From an uncultured Bacteroidia bacterium (GTDB taxonomy: Bacteria; Bacteroidota; Bacteroidia; NS11-12g; UBA9320): a stretch of DNA of 64,000 bases. Below the pieces are notes generated by a model. It worked only from the letters and a program-made list of their open reading frames with translations. It was not told the DNA's origin and searched no databases. Shown here piece after piece: positions 45,259-54,180 of this stretch. Within the stretch, counting starts at the first letter, position 1. Each line of letters begins with the position of its first letter. The DNA lies in the NCBI GenBank assembly GCA_943789165.1, contig CALSTB010000004.1, forward strand, positions 186,001 through 250,000, given 5' to 3'. The position numbers and the translations under genes were made by a program.

Positions 45259-48132
45259 ATGAAAAAAGGAATATTATCGCTGGGCTTAGTACTATTAGGA
45301 CTGCTAGGTTACAGCCAAAATGGAACAGTGAAAGGGACTGTGACACAAGAAGAAGATGGCCAACCAGTATTTGAGGCTTTTGTCAAGATAATCGGTAGCG
45401 AAACAGGCACAATTACAGATTTAGATGGAAACTATTCCATCGATTTCGCACCAGGTATTTACACCGTCGAAATAACACATCTAACTTTCACCACAAAAAC
45501 ATTCACAAACATTACCATCACTGCAGGGAGTGTTACTGTTGTTGATGCCAAAATGGGGTATGGAGAAGCCAGTACTTTAGGCACAGCAGACATATCGTTG
45601 AGAAGAAAAAAGGCGGAAGGTGATGATGAAATACTATCACTTATGGCGAAACAAAAAGTAGTTATGAGCGCCATAGGAAAGGAACAAATGACCAAACAAC
45701 AAGCGACTTCTGCAGGAGACGCTTTGAAGCGTGTGACAGGTGTTACCGTGGAAGGTGGTCGATACGTTTCGGTTCGAGGTCTTGGAGATCGATACAGCAA
45801 AACTGTTTTAAATGCATGCGAAGTTCCGAGCCTAGATCCTGACCGAAACTCTGTGCAAATGGACTTATTTCCGAGCAGTATCATCAGCAACCTTCAAGTG
45901 TTTAAAACCTTTATGCCTGAATTGCCAGGAGATTTTTCAGGTGGCTTAATCAATATCGCTACCAAAGAATTCCCAGATTCGATGTCGTTACAATTTAGTG
46001 CATCAATAGGAGGGAACTCACAAGCTTTGTTCAACAAAAACTTCATTACTTACACCGGAAGTTCTACGGACTTTCTAGGTTTTGATAATGGCTTCCGCTC
46101 AATGCCAACAATGGCTAGTCAAGGCGAAGTACCCAATGTGAACCCAAATCCAAATGCCGATAACAGCCAATTAGCTGCTTTGTCTAAAAGTTTTGGCACA
46201 GACAACTCTGTTCGGACAACCACGGGAGGTGTAAATCAAAGCTATTCTCTCAGTTTTGGTGATTTGAAGAAAATAAAAAATAGGCCGTTTGGATATTTAC
46301 TTGGTGCTAGTTATAGAAGAAGTTTTAGTTTTTATGAAGATGGTGAAGTTGGACGTTACAACGCAGTATCGTCAACAGACCTAAATCCTCAATTTGATTT
46401 AAGAGATGTAAGTTCCAACGACCGCGTGGTTACTGGCCTTTTTGGAAATTTTAACTATAAAATAAATTCCAATAACAAAGTGGGTCTAAACGTCATGCGC
46501 AATCAAAGTGGTGAAAAAATTACCCGTGTGTTGTCTGGTCAATGGGCTGAGGACGGACCACTTTCTGAGGATAGAATATTCAATTCTCAAACGCTTCAGT
46601 ATTTGCAGCGAACTTTAACCAATGTTCAGTTGAAAGGTGAGCATCAGATTGCTGGGAAAGACGATAAGGAACTTAAAATAATCTGGATATCGTCTCAAAC
46701 CTTCTCACAACAAGATGAACCAGACCTGCGCTTTTTTGCCTATGACTACGTGGTAAGTGGTGGAGACACCAATTATGCTATTAACAAAGCGGCATACAAC
46801 ACACCTGCTAGGTATTACCGTCAAATGAATGAACTGAACTGGGACAATAGAGCGTATTTAATTGTGCCGTTAAAACGTCGGTTCAATAAAAAGTCGGAGT
46901 TTAAAACTGGTTTTTCGTATTTGTATAAAAACCGTGAGTTTAGAGAAACACGGTTCGACTATGCCGAGGTAACTGACTTCAACGGGAACATTAATGAGTT
47001 TTTCTCTCCTGAAAACATGTCGATTGAACAATGGCCCTCTGAAAACCCAAATTCATATACCTACGTAAAAGGTCACCCAAGAGGGAATGCCAAAAACAGT
47101 TACAATGGTCAGCAATCGGTAATGGCTGGATTTGCGCAAATCAATACACCTTTCATCAATAAGAAATGGAACTTTACTGGCGGATTGAGAGTGGAAACTA
47201 CGAATGTGTTGGTTCAATCATTGTTGCCTTCAGAACAAGATGGCGTCTTGGATAACGTTGACTTCTTACCATCGTTAAACTTTACATACAATTTTATTGA
47301 CAAGGTGTTGGTGAAGGATGATCCCACAACACGACGTATCGGGAACTTACGATTCGGTTACTCACAAACGTTAGCACGACCAACGTTCCGAGAACTTGCA
47401 CCGTTTCCTTCGTTTTTCTTCACAGGAGATTATGTGCTCATCGGTAATCCTGATTTAAAAAGAACCCTTATACAAAACTTCGATGTGCGATATGAATTGT
47501 ATCCGAGTCGTGGACAAAGCTTTTCCGTATCAGGATTTTACAAAAGCTTTGAAAATCCAATCGAACAAACCCAAAACCCAAAAGCAGCAAACACAGAAAT
47601 CACATACAAAAATGTGGGTAATGCAAGCCTATACGGCTTTGAGGTAGAGTTTATTCAAAGTCTTTCGTTTATTACGTATCGCTTAGAAAACTTCAAGTGG
47701 GGGCTAAACGGTTCCTTGATTAAAAGCCAGGTAAAGGTAGACAGCCTTGAGTATGCTGTGCGAAAGGAAATTGACGAAAACGCGTCTGAAACAAGACCAA
47801 TGTACAGTCAGTCACCTTACATCTTCAATTCATATTTGAATTTTGAAAATGACTCAAATACCTTTTCAGTAAACATGAGTTTTAACATTTTTGGTAAACG
47901 TTTGGCTTTGGTGAGTCAAGGTGATTTGCCAGACGTGTATGAAATGCCAAGGCCTTCGCTGGATGTGACCATGTTTAAATCATTAGGTGAAAAATTCCAA
48001 CTAACAGGATCTATCAAAAACATATTAAACCCACGCGTTCGTTTGATTCACGAATATGCAGGACAGCAATATGTGTATTCAGGGAACAACGCCGGTATCA
48101 GCTGGAGTTTCGGATTGAAATACAAGATATAG
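45259..48132 (+). CDS. TonB-dependent outer-membrane receptor
   Basis: The 957-residue protein has a signal peptide (to GYSQ), then a carboxypeptidase-regulatory-like domain (GTVKGTVTQEEDGQPVFEAFVKI, about residues 22-100). The plug domain follows with KQQATSAGDALKRVTGVTVEGGRYVSVRGLGDRYSKTVLN and the GDFSGGLINIATKEFP motif. A large beta-barrel ends in GISWSFGLKYKI. It imports a substrate across the outer membrane using TonB energy; the substrate is unknown. It lies after the beta-helix lipoprotein gene and ends with a clear terminator. Confidence 0.93.
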   Translation: MKKGILSLGLVLLGLLGYSQNGTVKGTVTQEEDGQPVFEAFVKIIGSETGTITDLDGNYSIDFAPGIYTVEITHLTFTTKTFTNITITAGSVTVVDAKMGYGEASTLGTADISLRRKKAEGDDEILSLMAKQKVVMSAIGKEQMTKQQATSAGDALKRVTGVTVEGGRYVSVRGLGDRYSKTVLNACEVPSLDPDRNSVQMDLFPSSIISNLQVFKTFMPELPGDFSGGLINIATKEFPDSMSLQFSASIGGNSQALFNKNFITYTGSSTDFLGFDNGFRSMPTMASQGEVPNVNPNPNADNSQLAALSKSFGTDNSVRTTTGGVNQSYSLSFGDLKKIKNRPFGYLLGASYRRSFSFYEDGEVGRYNAVSSTDLNPQFDLRDVSSNDRVVTGLFGNFNYKINSNNKVGLNVMRNQSGEKITRVLSGQWAEDGPLSEDRIFNSQTLQYLQRTLTNVQLKGEHQIAGKDDKELKIIWISSQTFSQQDEPDLRFFAYDYVVSGGDTNYAINKAAYNTPARYYRQMNELNWDNRAYLIVPLKRRFNKKSEFKTGFSYLYKNREFRETRFDYAEVTDFNGNINEFFSPENMSIEQWPSENPNSYTYVKGHPRGNAKNSYNGQQSVMAGFAQINTPFINKKWNFTGGLRVETTNVLVQSLLPSEQDGVLDNVDFLPSLNFTYNFIDKVLVKDDPTTRRIGNLRFGYSQTLARPTFRELAPFPSFFFTGDYVLIGNPDLKRTLIQNFDVRYELYPSRGQSFSVSGFYKSFENPIEQTQNPKAANTEITYKNVGNASLYGFEVEFIQSLSFITYRLENFKWGLNGSLIKSQVKVDSLEYAVRKEIDENASETRPMYSQSPYIFNSYLNFENDSNTFSVNMSFNIFGKRLALVSQGDLPDVYEMPRPSLDVTMFKSLGEKFQLTGSIKNILNPRVRLIHEYAGQQYVYSGNNAGISWSFGLKYKI

Positions 48133-48176
48133 TCTTTCGAAAGAGAAGATTCCTTTTTATACATATTCCTATGCGG

Positions 48177-48207
48177 AAGCTACTGTCTTAACCGATGGTA
48201 GCTTTTT
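48177..48207 (+). terminator. Rho-independent terminator of the TonB receptor gene
   Basis: AAGCTACTGTC pairs with GATGGTAGCTT (two wobbles), loop TTAACC, followed by T residues, 45 bases after the stop. Confidence 0.75.
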
Positions 48208-48276
48208 GCTTTACAGCCTTTATTTACTGGTGTTTGCAAAAGAAATAAATACTGATTTTTTAAGCAGTTAAAAGCC

Positions 48277-48284
48277 TACTTTTG
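48277..48284 (+). promoter_or_regulatory. Bacteroidota -7 promoter element before typA
   Basis: TACTTTTG matches TAnnTTTG, 19 bases before the typA ATG. Confidence 0.55.
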
Positions 48285-48303
48285 CGGCTTCAAAAAAATA
48301 CCC

Positions 48304-50064
48304 ATGCAATCGATACGTAACATCGCCATTATTGCCCACGTTGACCACGGTAAAACAACCTTAGTCGATAAAATTATTCAAGCAAGTAAGCTGCTTGACG
48401 ACAGAAAGGAAGTAACCGAATTGTTACTGGACAGCAACGATCTTGAAAGAGAACGTGGTATTACCATTTTGTCGAAAAACGTTTCGGTTAACTATCGCGA
48501 TACAAAAATCAACATCATCGACACTCCTGGTCACAGTGATTTTGGTGGTGAAGTTGAACGTGTTTTGAAAATGGCCGATGGCGTTTTGCTATTGGTAGAT
48601 GCTTTTGAAGGTCCAATGCCACAAACGCGATTCGTTTTAGGAAAGGCGATTGAATTGGGATTAAAACCAATCGTTGTTATCAATAAAGTCGACAAAGAGA
48701 ATTGTAGACCTGATGAGGTACAACAAGATGTATTTGAGTTGATGTTCAACTTAGATGCGACTGAAGAACAATTGGATTTTGTAACGATGTTCGGAAGTTC
48801 GAAGCACGGTTGGATGAACCTGGATTATAAAGAAGAGACTGACAACTTATGGCCATTAATGGATGCCATCGTTGACGTCATTCCAGAAGCGCCGTATAGA
48901 GAAGGAAGTCCACAAATGCAGATTACTTCTCTTGACTTTTCTTCGTTTAAAGGAAGAATTGGCATCGGTCGCGTATATCGTGGTGATTTGCACGTTGGTA
49001 AAGACTACATGCTGTGTAAACGCGACGGTGTTCAGAAAAAAGTAAGAATTAAGGAACTTGACGTTTTCGTTGGGTTGGGTAAAATGCCTGTCGAAACAGT
49101 TCGGTCAGGTGATATTTGTGCGATTGTTGGACTTGAAGATTTCGAAATTGGGGATACGCTCGCCGATTTAGAAAATCCAGAAGCGTTAACCCGAATTAAG
49201 GTCGACGAACCAACCATGAGTATGTTGTTTACCATCAACAACTCGCCATTCTTTGGTAAAGAAGGAAAGTTCGTAACGTCTCGTCACTTACGTGATCGTT
49301 TGATGAAGGAAACAGAAAAGAATTTGGCTTTACGTGTTCAGTTGACTGACACAGAAGACAAGTTTGTTGTTCACGGACGTGGTATCCTACACTTAAGTGT
49401 TTTGATTGAAACCATGCGACGTGAAGGATATGAATTACAAGTTGGGAAACCGCAGGTAATTTTAAAAGAGGTTGACGGAGAAACACAAGAACCTTATGAA
49501 ACTTTGGTAATCGACGTTCCAGAAGAATATTCAGGAAAAGCGATTGAATTGGTAACGATGCGTAAGGGTGAGTTGTTGGTCATGGAACCAAAAGGTGATT
49601 TACAACACATCGAGTTCGACATTCCATCTCGTGGAATCATCGGTTTAAGAAACAACATGTTGACGGCAACAGCTGGTCAGGCAATTATGTCACACCGATT
49701 ACGTGGTTACGGTCCAATTAAGGGAGATATCCCAACAAGAGCAAAAGGTTCTTTGGTGAGCATGGAACAAGGTCAGGTGTTGGCATACTCTATCGATAGA
49801 GTTCAAGACAGAGGCCGATTCTTCGTAGGTCCTGGCGATAAAGTGTATAAAGGACAAGTGGTTGGTGAGCATACGCGTAACAACGACTTAGAACTAAACT
49901 TGATAAAAGGAAAGAAAATGTCCAACGTTCGGTCTTCTGGAAACGACGACGCAGCGAAGGTTTTTCCAAAAATTGAATTCTCACTTGAAGAATCAATGGA
50001 ATACATCAAAGAAGATGAGTATTTGGAAATCACTCCAGAAAGTCTTCGAATGAGAAAAATATAA
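48304..50064 (+). CDS. typA: Translational GTPase TypA/BipA
   Basis: The 586-residue protein has G1 AHVDHGKTTL (residues 11-20), the switch region RERGITI, G3 DTPGHSDFGGEV, and G4 NKVD, followed by domain II and the EF-G-like domains. The BipA-specific C-terminal part is VFPKIEFSLEESMEYIKEDEYLEITPESLRMRK. TypA binds the ribosome in response to stress and aids subunit assembly. The gene has its own promoter element and a strong terminator. Confidence 0.96.
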   Translation: MQSIRNIAIIAHVDHGKTTLVDKIIQASKLLDDRKEVTELLLDSNDLERERGITILSKNVSVNYRDTKINIIDTPGHSDFGGEVERVLKMADGVLLLVDAFEGPMPQTRFVLGKAIELGLKPIVVINKVDKENCRPDEVQQDVFELMFNLDATEEQLDFVTMFGSSKHGWMNLDYKEETDNLWPLMDAIVDVIPEAPYREGSPQMQITSLDFSSFKGRIGIGRVYRGDLHVGKDYMLCKRDGVQKKVRIKELDVFVGLGKMPVETVRSGDICAIVGLEDFEIGDTLADLENPEALTRIKVDEPTMSMLFTINNSPFFGKEGKFVTSRHLRDRLMKETEKNLALRVQLTDTEDKFVVHGRGILHLSVLIETMRREGYELQVGKPQVILKEVDGETQEPYETLVIDVPEEYSGKAIELVTMRKGELLVMEPKGDLQHIEFDIPSRGIIGLRNNMLTATAGQAIMSHRLRGYGPIKGDIPTRAKGSLVSMEQGQVLAYSIDRVQDRGRFFVGPGDKVYKGQVVGEHTRNNDLELNLIKGKKMSNVRSSGNDDAAKVFPKIEFSLEESMEYIKEDEYLEITPESLRMRKI

Positions 50065-50087
50065 GCAGGTAGTTTACCTGATTCTAA

Positions 50088-50116
50088 AAGGAGCTTCATG
50101 GAAGCTCCTTTTTTTT
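50088..50116 (+). terminator. Rho-independent terminator of typA
   Basis: AAGGAGCTTC and GAAGCTCCTT form a perfect 10-base stem with an ATG loop, followed by a run of T. It lies 24 bases after the typA stop. Confidence 0.93.
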
Positions 50117-50195
50117 GTCCTGTTATTTGCAAAGTCCGTATGGTTCGTCTGGGCTAAGACCGAATATATTTTAACTTCGCAGCAATAAGAATACT

Positions 50196-51635
50196 ATGAA
50201 CGTAAGAGACCTTGAACCTAAAGCAGTTTGGAATCATTTTGAAGATTTAAACGCGGTTCCTAGAGCATCCAAAAAAGAAGAAGAAGTGATTGCCTTTGCC
50301 AAAAAATTTGGTGAAGACTTAGGATTTTCAACCTACGTAGACCACGTTGGAAACGTCATTATAAAAAAACCAGCAACGCCAGGGATGGAAGACCGAAAAA
50401 CGGTTATCCTGCAAAGTCACTTGGACATGGTGCATCAAAAAAATGCAGACACGGATTTCGATTTTGCAACGCAAGGAATTCAGTCTTACATCGATGGTGA
50501 TTGGGTAAAGGCGAAAGGAACAACACTTGGTGCTGATAATGGCATGGGTGTAGCCGCAATAATGACCTTGTTAAAGGCTACCGATATTGCACATCCTGCG
50601 TTGGAAGCTTTGTTTACAATCGACGAAGAAACAGGCATGACCGGTGCCATTCATTTGGAACAAGGAAAACTAGATGGACAAATCCTATTGAATCTCGATA
50701 CTGAAGATGACGACGAATTTTCTATCGGTTGTGCAGGAGGAATTGATACCAACACAAAGAAAAGCTATAGTGAAGTTGACAGCGCTGGAAGTGTTGCCTA
50801 TAAAATTACAGTCAACGGTTTAAAAGGTGGACACAGTGGTGTGGAAATCAACTTGGAACGCGGAAACGCAAACAAGATTATGAACCGATTGATGCACAAT
50901 TGCACCAACTTCGGACTACAAATCGTCGATATCGATGGAGGTAGTTTACGAAACGCAATTCCCCGCGAAAGCTTCGCAACGATTGTGGTGAATAGCAAAG
51001 ACTATTTAACCGAAGCGAAAAATCGTGTTGAAGGAATCAAATTTGATTACCAACACGAAGAACCAAATTTAAATATTGAGTTCACAGAAGTGGCTGTGCC
51101 TTCAGATGCGATGTCGGTTACCGACTCAGCTGAATTGACTGAAATCATCTACGGCTGTCACAATGGAGTATTTAGCATGAGCCGTGCTATCGACGGACTA
51201 GTAGAAACCTCAAGTTCATTGGCTAGGGTGGTTGTGAAGAACGGAGTATTCACAACACAGAGTTTACAACGTAGTTCGTCAGAATCAGGAAAAATGGATG
51301 TGGCACACACAGTTGCAGCACCATTTAAATTAGCTGGATGTGACGTAGAGCAGGGTGGAAGCTATCCAGGTTGGACGCCTAATCCAAATTCGGAAATATT
51401 GGATTTAATGGTTGCCAAATACACACAACTTTTTGGAGAGGAACCTAAAGTGAGCGCTATTCATGCTGGTTTGGAATGTGGACTTCTAGGAGAACGCTAC
51501 CCAGGTTTGGATATGATTTCTTTTGGTCCAACGATTAAAGGACCACATAGTCCGGATGAACGAGTTGAAATCAAATCAGTTCAGAAATTCTGGAATTTCT
51601 TGGTCGACATATTGAAAGATACACTTAAGAAGTAG
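50196..51635 (+). CDS. pepD: Aminoacyl-histidine dipeptidase (PepD, M20 family)
   Basis: The 479-residue protein has the M20 motifs in order: LQSHLDMVHQKN (His and Asp metal site, about residues 70-80), TLGADNGMGVAA (bridging Asp), and DEETGMTGA (Glu base plus metal Glu, about 145). LNLDTEDDDEFSIGCAGG follows, and SAIHAGLECG near the C-terminus gives the last His. It cuts beta-alanyl-histidine and other Xaa-His dipeptides in the cytoplasm. A 7-base hairpin (51648-51667) follows the stop without a close T tract. Confidence 0.93.
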   Translation: MNVRDLEPKAVWNHFEDLNAVPRASKKEEEVIAFAKKFGEDLGFSTYVDHVGNVIIKKPATPGMEDRKTVILQSHLDMVHQKNADTDFDFATQGIQSYIDGDWVKAKGTTLGADNGMGVAAIMTLLKATDIAHPALEALFTIDEETGMTGAIHLEQGKLDGQILLNLDTEDDDEFSIGCAGGIDTNTKKSYSEVDSAGSVAYKITVNGLKGGHSGVEINLERGNANKIMNRLMHNCTNFGLQIVDIDGGSLRNAIPRESFATIVVNSKDYLTEAKNRVEGIKFDYQHEEPNLNIEFTEVAVPSDAMSVTDSAELTEIIYGCHNGVFSMSRAIDGLVETSSSLARVVVKNGVFTTQSLQRSSSESGKMDVAHTVAAPFKLAGCDVEQGGSYPGWTPNPNSEILDLMVAKYTQLFGEEPKVSAIHAGLECGLLGERYPGLDMISFGPTIKGPHSPDERVEIKSVQKFWNFLVDILKDTLKK

Positions 51636-51717
51636 TGCTTTGATGCGTCAATACTGCATGGTATTGATGGGTCAATTTTGTTCTATCTTCGGCGTGCTCA
51701 GTCACAGGGCTTTCTGA

Positions 51718-53205
51718 ATGAAGATTGTAAGCTATAAAATTGAAACAATTGTTTTAGCGGTAATATCCATTATCGCGTTTTGTGGCTTCTATTATATCGC
51801 TGGATTGTCGCCTGGAGTGGAAGGTGGCATGGACAGCTACAACCACTATCTAATCGCTAGATTTTCGTGGATACACCCAAAAGAGTTGTTGTTAGATCAA
51901 TGGGGAAAGCCTTTGTATAACATCTTAGCTTCACCATTCGCACAGTTTGGGATGATGGGCGTAATCGTTTTTAACATTCTATTACTCATCGGCACGGCGT
52001 GGATGGCTTATTTCACCGCGCGTAAACTCAACTTCAATTTTGCTTGGTTGGCCTGGGTGTTTTGCTTTGCCAGTCCCATTTGGTTCGACAACACCATCAC
52101 TGGTTTAACGGAACCATTAAACGCCTTCTTGTTGTTGGTGGTTGTGTATTTGTTTGTTTCAAATCGCGTCATTACAGCATCCGTGATCGCTGGATTTTTA
52201 CCTTTCGCAAGATCTGAAGGATACGTCATCATTGCCGTTATCGGTTTCTATTTGTTGTTCGTTCATAGAAATTACAAAGCCTTCGGTTTGTTATTGGTGG
52301 GTTCGATTGTGATGAATTTTGTTGGGTGGATGGTAGAAGGAAATCCACTTTGGATCTATGACACGAATCCCTATATCAAATACCAGATTGAGTCAACTAT
52401 CAAGAAGGAAAACATATGCGGCAGTGGTGAATTGTTGCATTATGTGAAAGCGTTGCCATACGTAATGGGAAAAACGCGATTGAGCTTTTTTGTGATGGGT
52501 TTAGCCATCATTTTATATCAATATATCCGCAAGCCAGGAGAAGCCGTGTATCGAAATGCCTTCTATTTGTTTGCTGGCATCTACGCCCTCTATTTTGTCG
52601 TACACTCGTTAATCTGGTACAAAGGCGCTATGGGAAGTTGTGGATATGCACGGGTTTTGGTTGTGATTGAACCACTTGCAGCCCTGATTATAGCGATGTC
52701 GGCAGAAGTGATTTTCTCGTGGCTGACAAAAATCATTCGAGGCTGGAAGCAACAATTTGTATGGCTACTTGTTCTACTAATTGCAGGGTATGCTTTATAC
52801 GAACCGATAAAGATATACGGTCACAAGTATCCAATCGATATCAGTGACGAGCAAAAGTTGTTTGTGGAAGCTGCTGATTGGTACAACCAACAAGACTACG
52901 ATGACCGCATGAAGTATTTCTTGTATCCTTATTTCAATATTCTCACCGATATTGACCCCAAGGATACAGACCACTTTATTGAGATGTGGAGCTTCGACCA
53001 TCGATATGCGCCAATAGGCAGCATTGTCATTTGGGACGGGCACTTCGGACCAAATGAAGGCAACGTACCACTTGAGTTGTTGCAAGAGCATCCAGACTTT
53101 GTGGAGATAAAGTCATTTTACCCAGCGCAAGCGTTTAAGACATTAAACGATTATAACTTTGAGATTCACGTGTTTGAAAGAACGGGTGATTCGATGCTAG
53201 AATAA
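51718..53205 (+). CDS. Multi-pass membrane protein, GT-C glycosyltransferase-like
   Basis: The 495-residue protein has about 11 hydrophobic helices and a C-terminal periplasmic domain of about 120 residues. The first external loop carries GMDSYNHYLIARFSW; an acidic residue there is the hallmark of GT-C enzymes such as mannosyl- and arabinosyltransferases. GLTEPLNAFLLL and AGFLPFARSEGYVI resemble family segments. It probably transfers a sugar from a lipid carrier, but substrate and acceptor are unknown. The MbnP-like gene follows 11 bases later, suggesting one transcript. Confidence 0.65.
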   Translation: MKIVSYKIETIVLAVISIIAFCGFYYIAGLSPGVEGGMDSYNHYLIARFSWIHPKELLLDQWGKPLYNILASPFAQFGMMGVIVFNILLLIGTAWMAYFTARKLNFNFAWLAWVFCFASPIWFDNTITGLTEPLNAFLLLVVVYLFVSNRVITASVIAGFLPFARSEGYVIIAVIGFYLLFVHRNYKAFGLLLVGSIVMNFVGWMVEGNPLWIYDTNPYIKYQIESTIKKENICGSGELLHYVKALPYVMGKTRLSFFVMGLAIILYQYIRKPGEAVYRNAFYLFAGIYALYFVVHSLIWYKGAMGSCGYARVLVVIEPLAALIIAMSAEVIFSWLTKIIRGWKQQFVWLLVLLIAGYALYEPIKIYGHKYPIDISDEQKLFVEAADWYNQQDYDDRMKYFLYPYFNILTDIDPKDTDHFIEMWSFDHRYAPIGSIVIWDGHFGPNEGNVPLELLQEHPDFVEIKSFYPAQAFKTLNDYNFEIHVFERTGDSMLE

Positions 53206-53216
53206 AAAAAGAAACT

Positions 53217-53939
53217 ATGAAAAACCTATTATTTGTATTGCTCGGACTTGGTATCTTGGCTGGTTGTAATGACGATCCGGATCCAATCGTTAAAGAAACA
53301 CCTATTGAAATTACCATCCAGCATCTTTGGAATAACTCCGATTTTACTTTGAACAACTGGTACGTGACGGCACAATCCGACAGCTTTAAACCAACCACTT
53401 TAAATTATCACATCAATCACATCGACTTGCTAGACCAAGACGGTATATGGGCACAAGCCTCAGAATGGGAGTTGGTAAACTACGGCAAAGACGGTGATAA
53501 GAAACTAACACTTACAGGTGTTTCTGACCGAAGCTTCTCGAAAATTCGGTTTACAATTGGCGTTGAAGATTCTTTGGTGAATCAAAACGGTGAATTGAAT
53601 GATGATTTCACAGACCCAATGTATTGGGGAATGGCAATGGGGTACATCAACCTAAAGCTTGAGGGAAAAAGAATGAAAAGCGGAACAGAAGGCAATGTGT
53701 ACTTCCATATTGGTGGATATGCAGGCGCGAACCAAACCGCTCGTAACATTGAATTAGACCTTCCAAGCAATGTCGAGATGTTACTGGGTAGCAACCTTGT
53801 TACCGTAAAAATGGATGTTGAAGATTTCTTCCATTCGCCTAATCCTATTATGCTGTCAACTACCAATGATGTGCAAACAACGGGTTCTACTGCGGTAATG
53901 ATTTCGCAGAACTGGGATTCGATGTTTACGATTGAGTAA
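53217..53939 (+). CDS. MbnP-like lipoprotein
   Basis: The 240-residue protein has a lipoprotein signal (LGILAGCNDD) and the MbnP-type beta domain: ITIQHLWNNSDFTLNNWYVTAQSDSFKPTTLNYHINHIDLLDQDG, then FTIGVEDSLVNQNGELNDDFTDPMYWGMAMGYINLKLEGKR. The conserved Trp (MYWGM) belongs to the region MbnH modifies in known pairs to make kynurenine for copper binding. No MbnH-type di-haem peroxidase gene is in this window. A role in copper handling is inference. Confidence 0.78.
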   Translation: MKNLLFVLLGLGILAGCNDDPDPIVKETPIEITIQHLWNNSDFTLNNWYVTAQSDSFKPTTLNYHINHIDLLDQDGIWAQASEWELVNYGKDGDKKLTLTGVSDRSFSKIRFTIGVEDSLVNQNGELNDDFTDPMYWGMAMGYINLKLEGKRMKSGTEGNVYFHIGGYAGANQTARNIELDLPSNVEMLLGSNLVTVKMDVEDFFHSPNPIMLSTTNDVQTTGSTAVMISQNWDSMFTIE

Positions 53940-54169
53940 TTCTTAATTCTTAATGTTGAATGGGGATTAGTATAGCCTGCATTGAGTCGCGACGTATGCC
54001 AATAGGCATTAGCCACTAGGAATTAGGAGTTAGGGTTTAAAAGTCGGCTGTTGGATGAACATTCCTCGCTATCAACAACCCTCCTTGAGATTGCCTTCTG
54101 AATGACGAGTACGTTAATCTGCAATCAACAATATGATTAACAGATAGATCGATTAAAAATTAAGAATTA
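53937..54169. repeat. Intergenic stretch bounded by an 11-base inverted repeat
   Basis: TAATTCTTAAT (53937-53947) and ATTAAGAATTA (54159-54169) are perfect inverted repeats at the ends of a gene-free stretch between the MbnP-like and M16 genes. The interior has no open frame and contains copy 2 of the palindromic repeat. Related AT-rich TTAATTC units extend both ends. It may be the remains of a small non-autonomous element. Confidence 0.4.
54057..54107 (-). repeat. Intergenic palindromic repeat, copy 2
   Basis: Read on the reverse strand it starts CGTCATTCAGA and ends AGCGAGGAATGTTC, matching copy 1 at 42254-42297 at both ends. The middle differs and is several bases longer. Confidence 0.5.
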
Positions 54170-54180
54170 AAAATTAATAA

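Noticed and set aside
53940-54180. Possible small RNA, tRNA or CRISPR array in the gap
   Set aside because: No cloverleaf, no regular spacers, and only AT-rich inverted repeats and one degenerate palindrome are seen.
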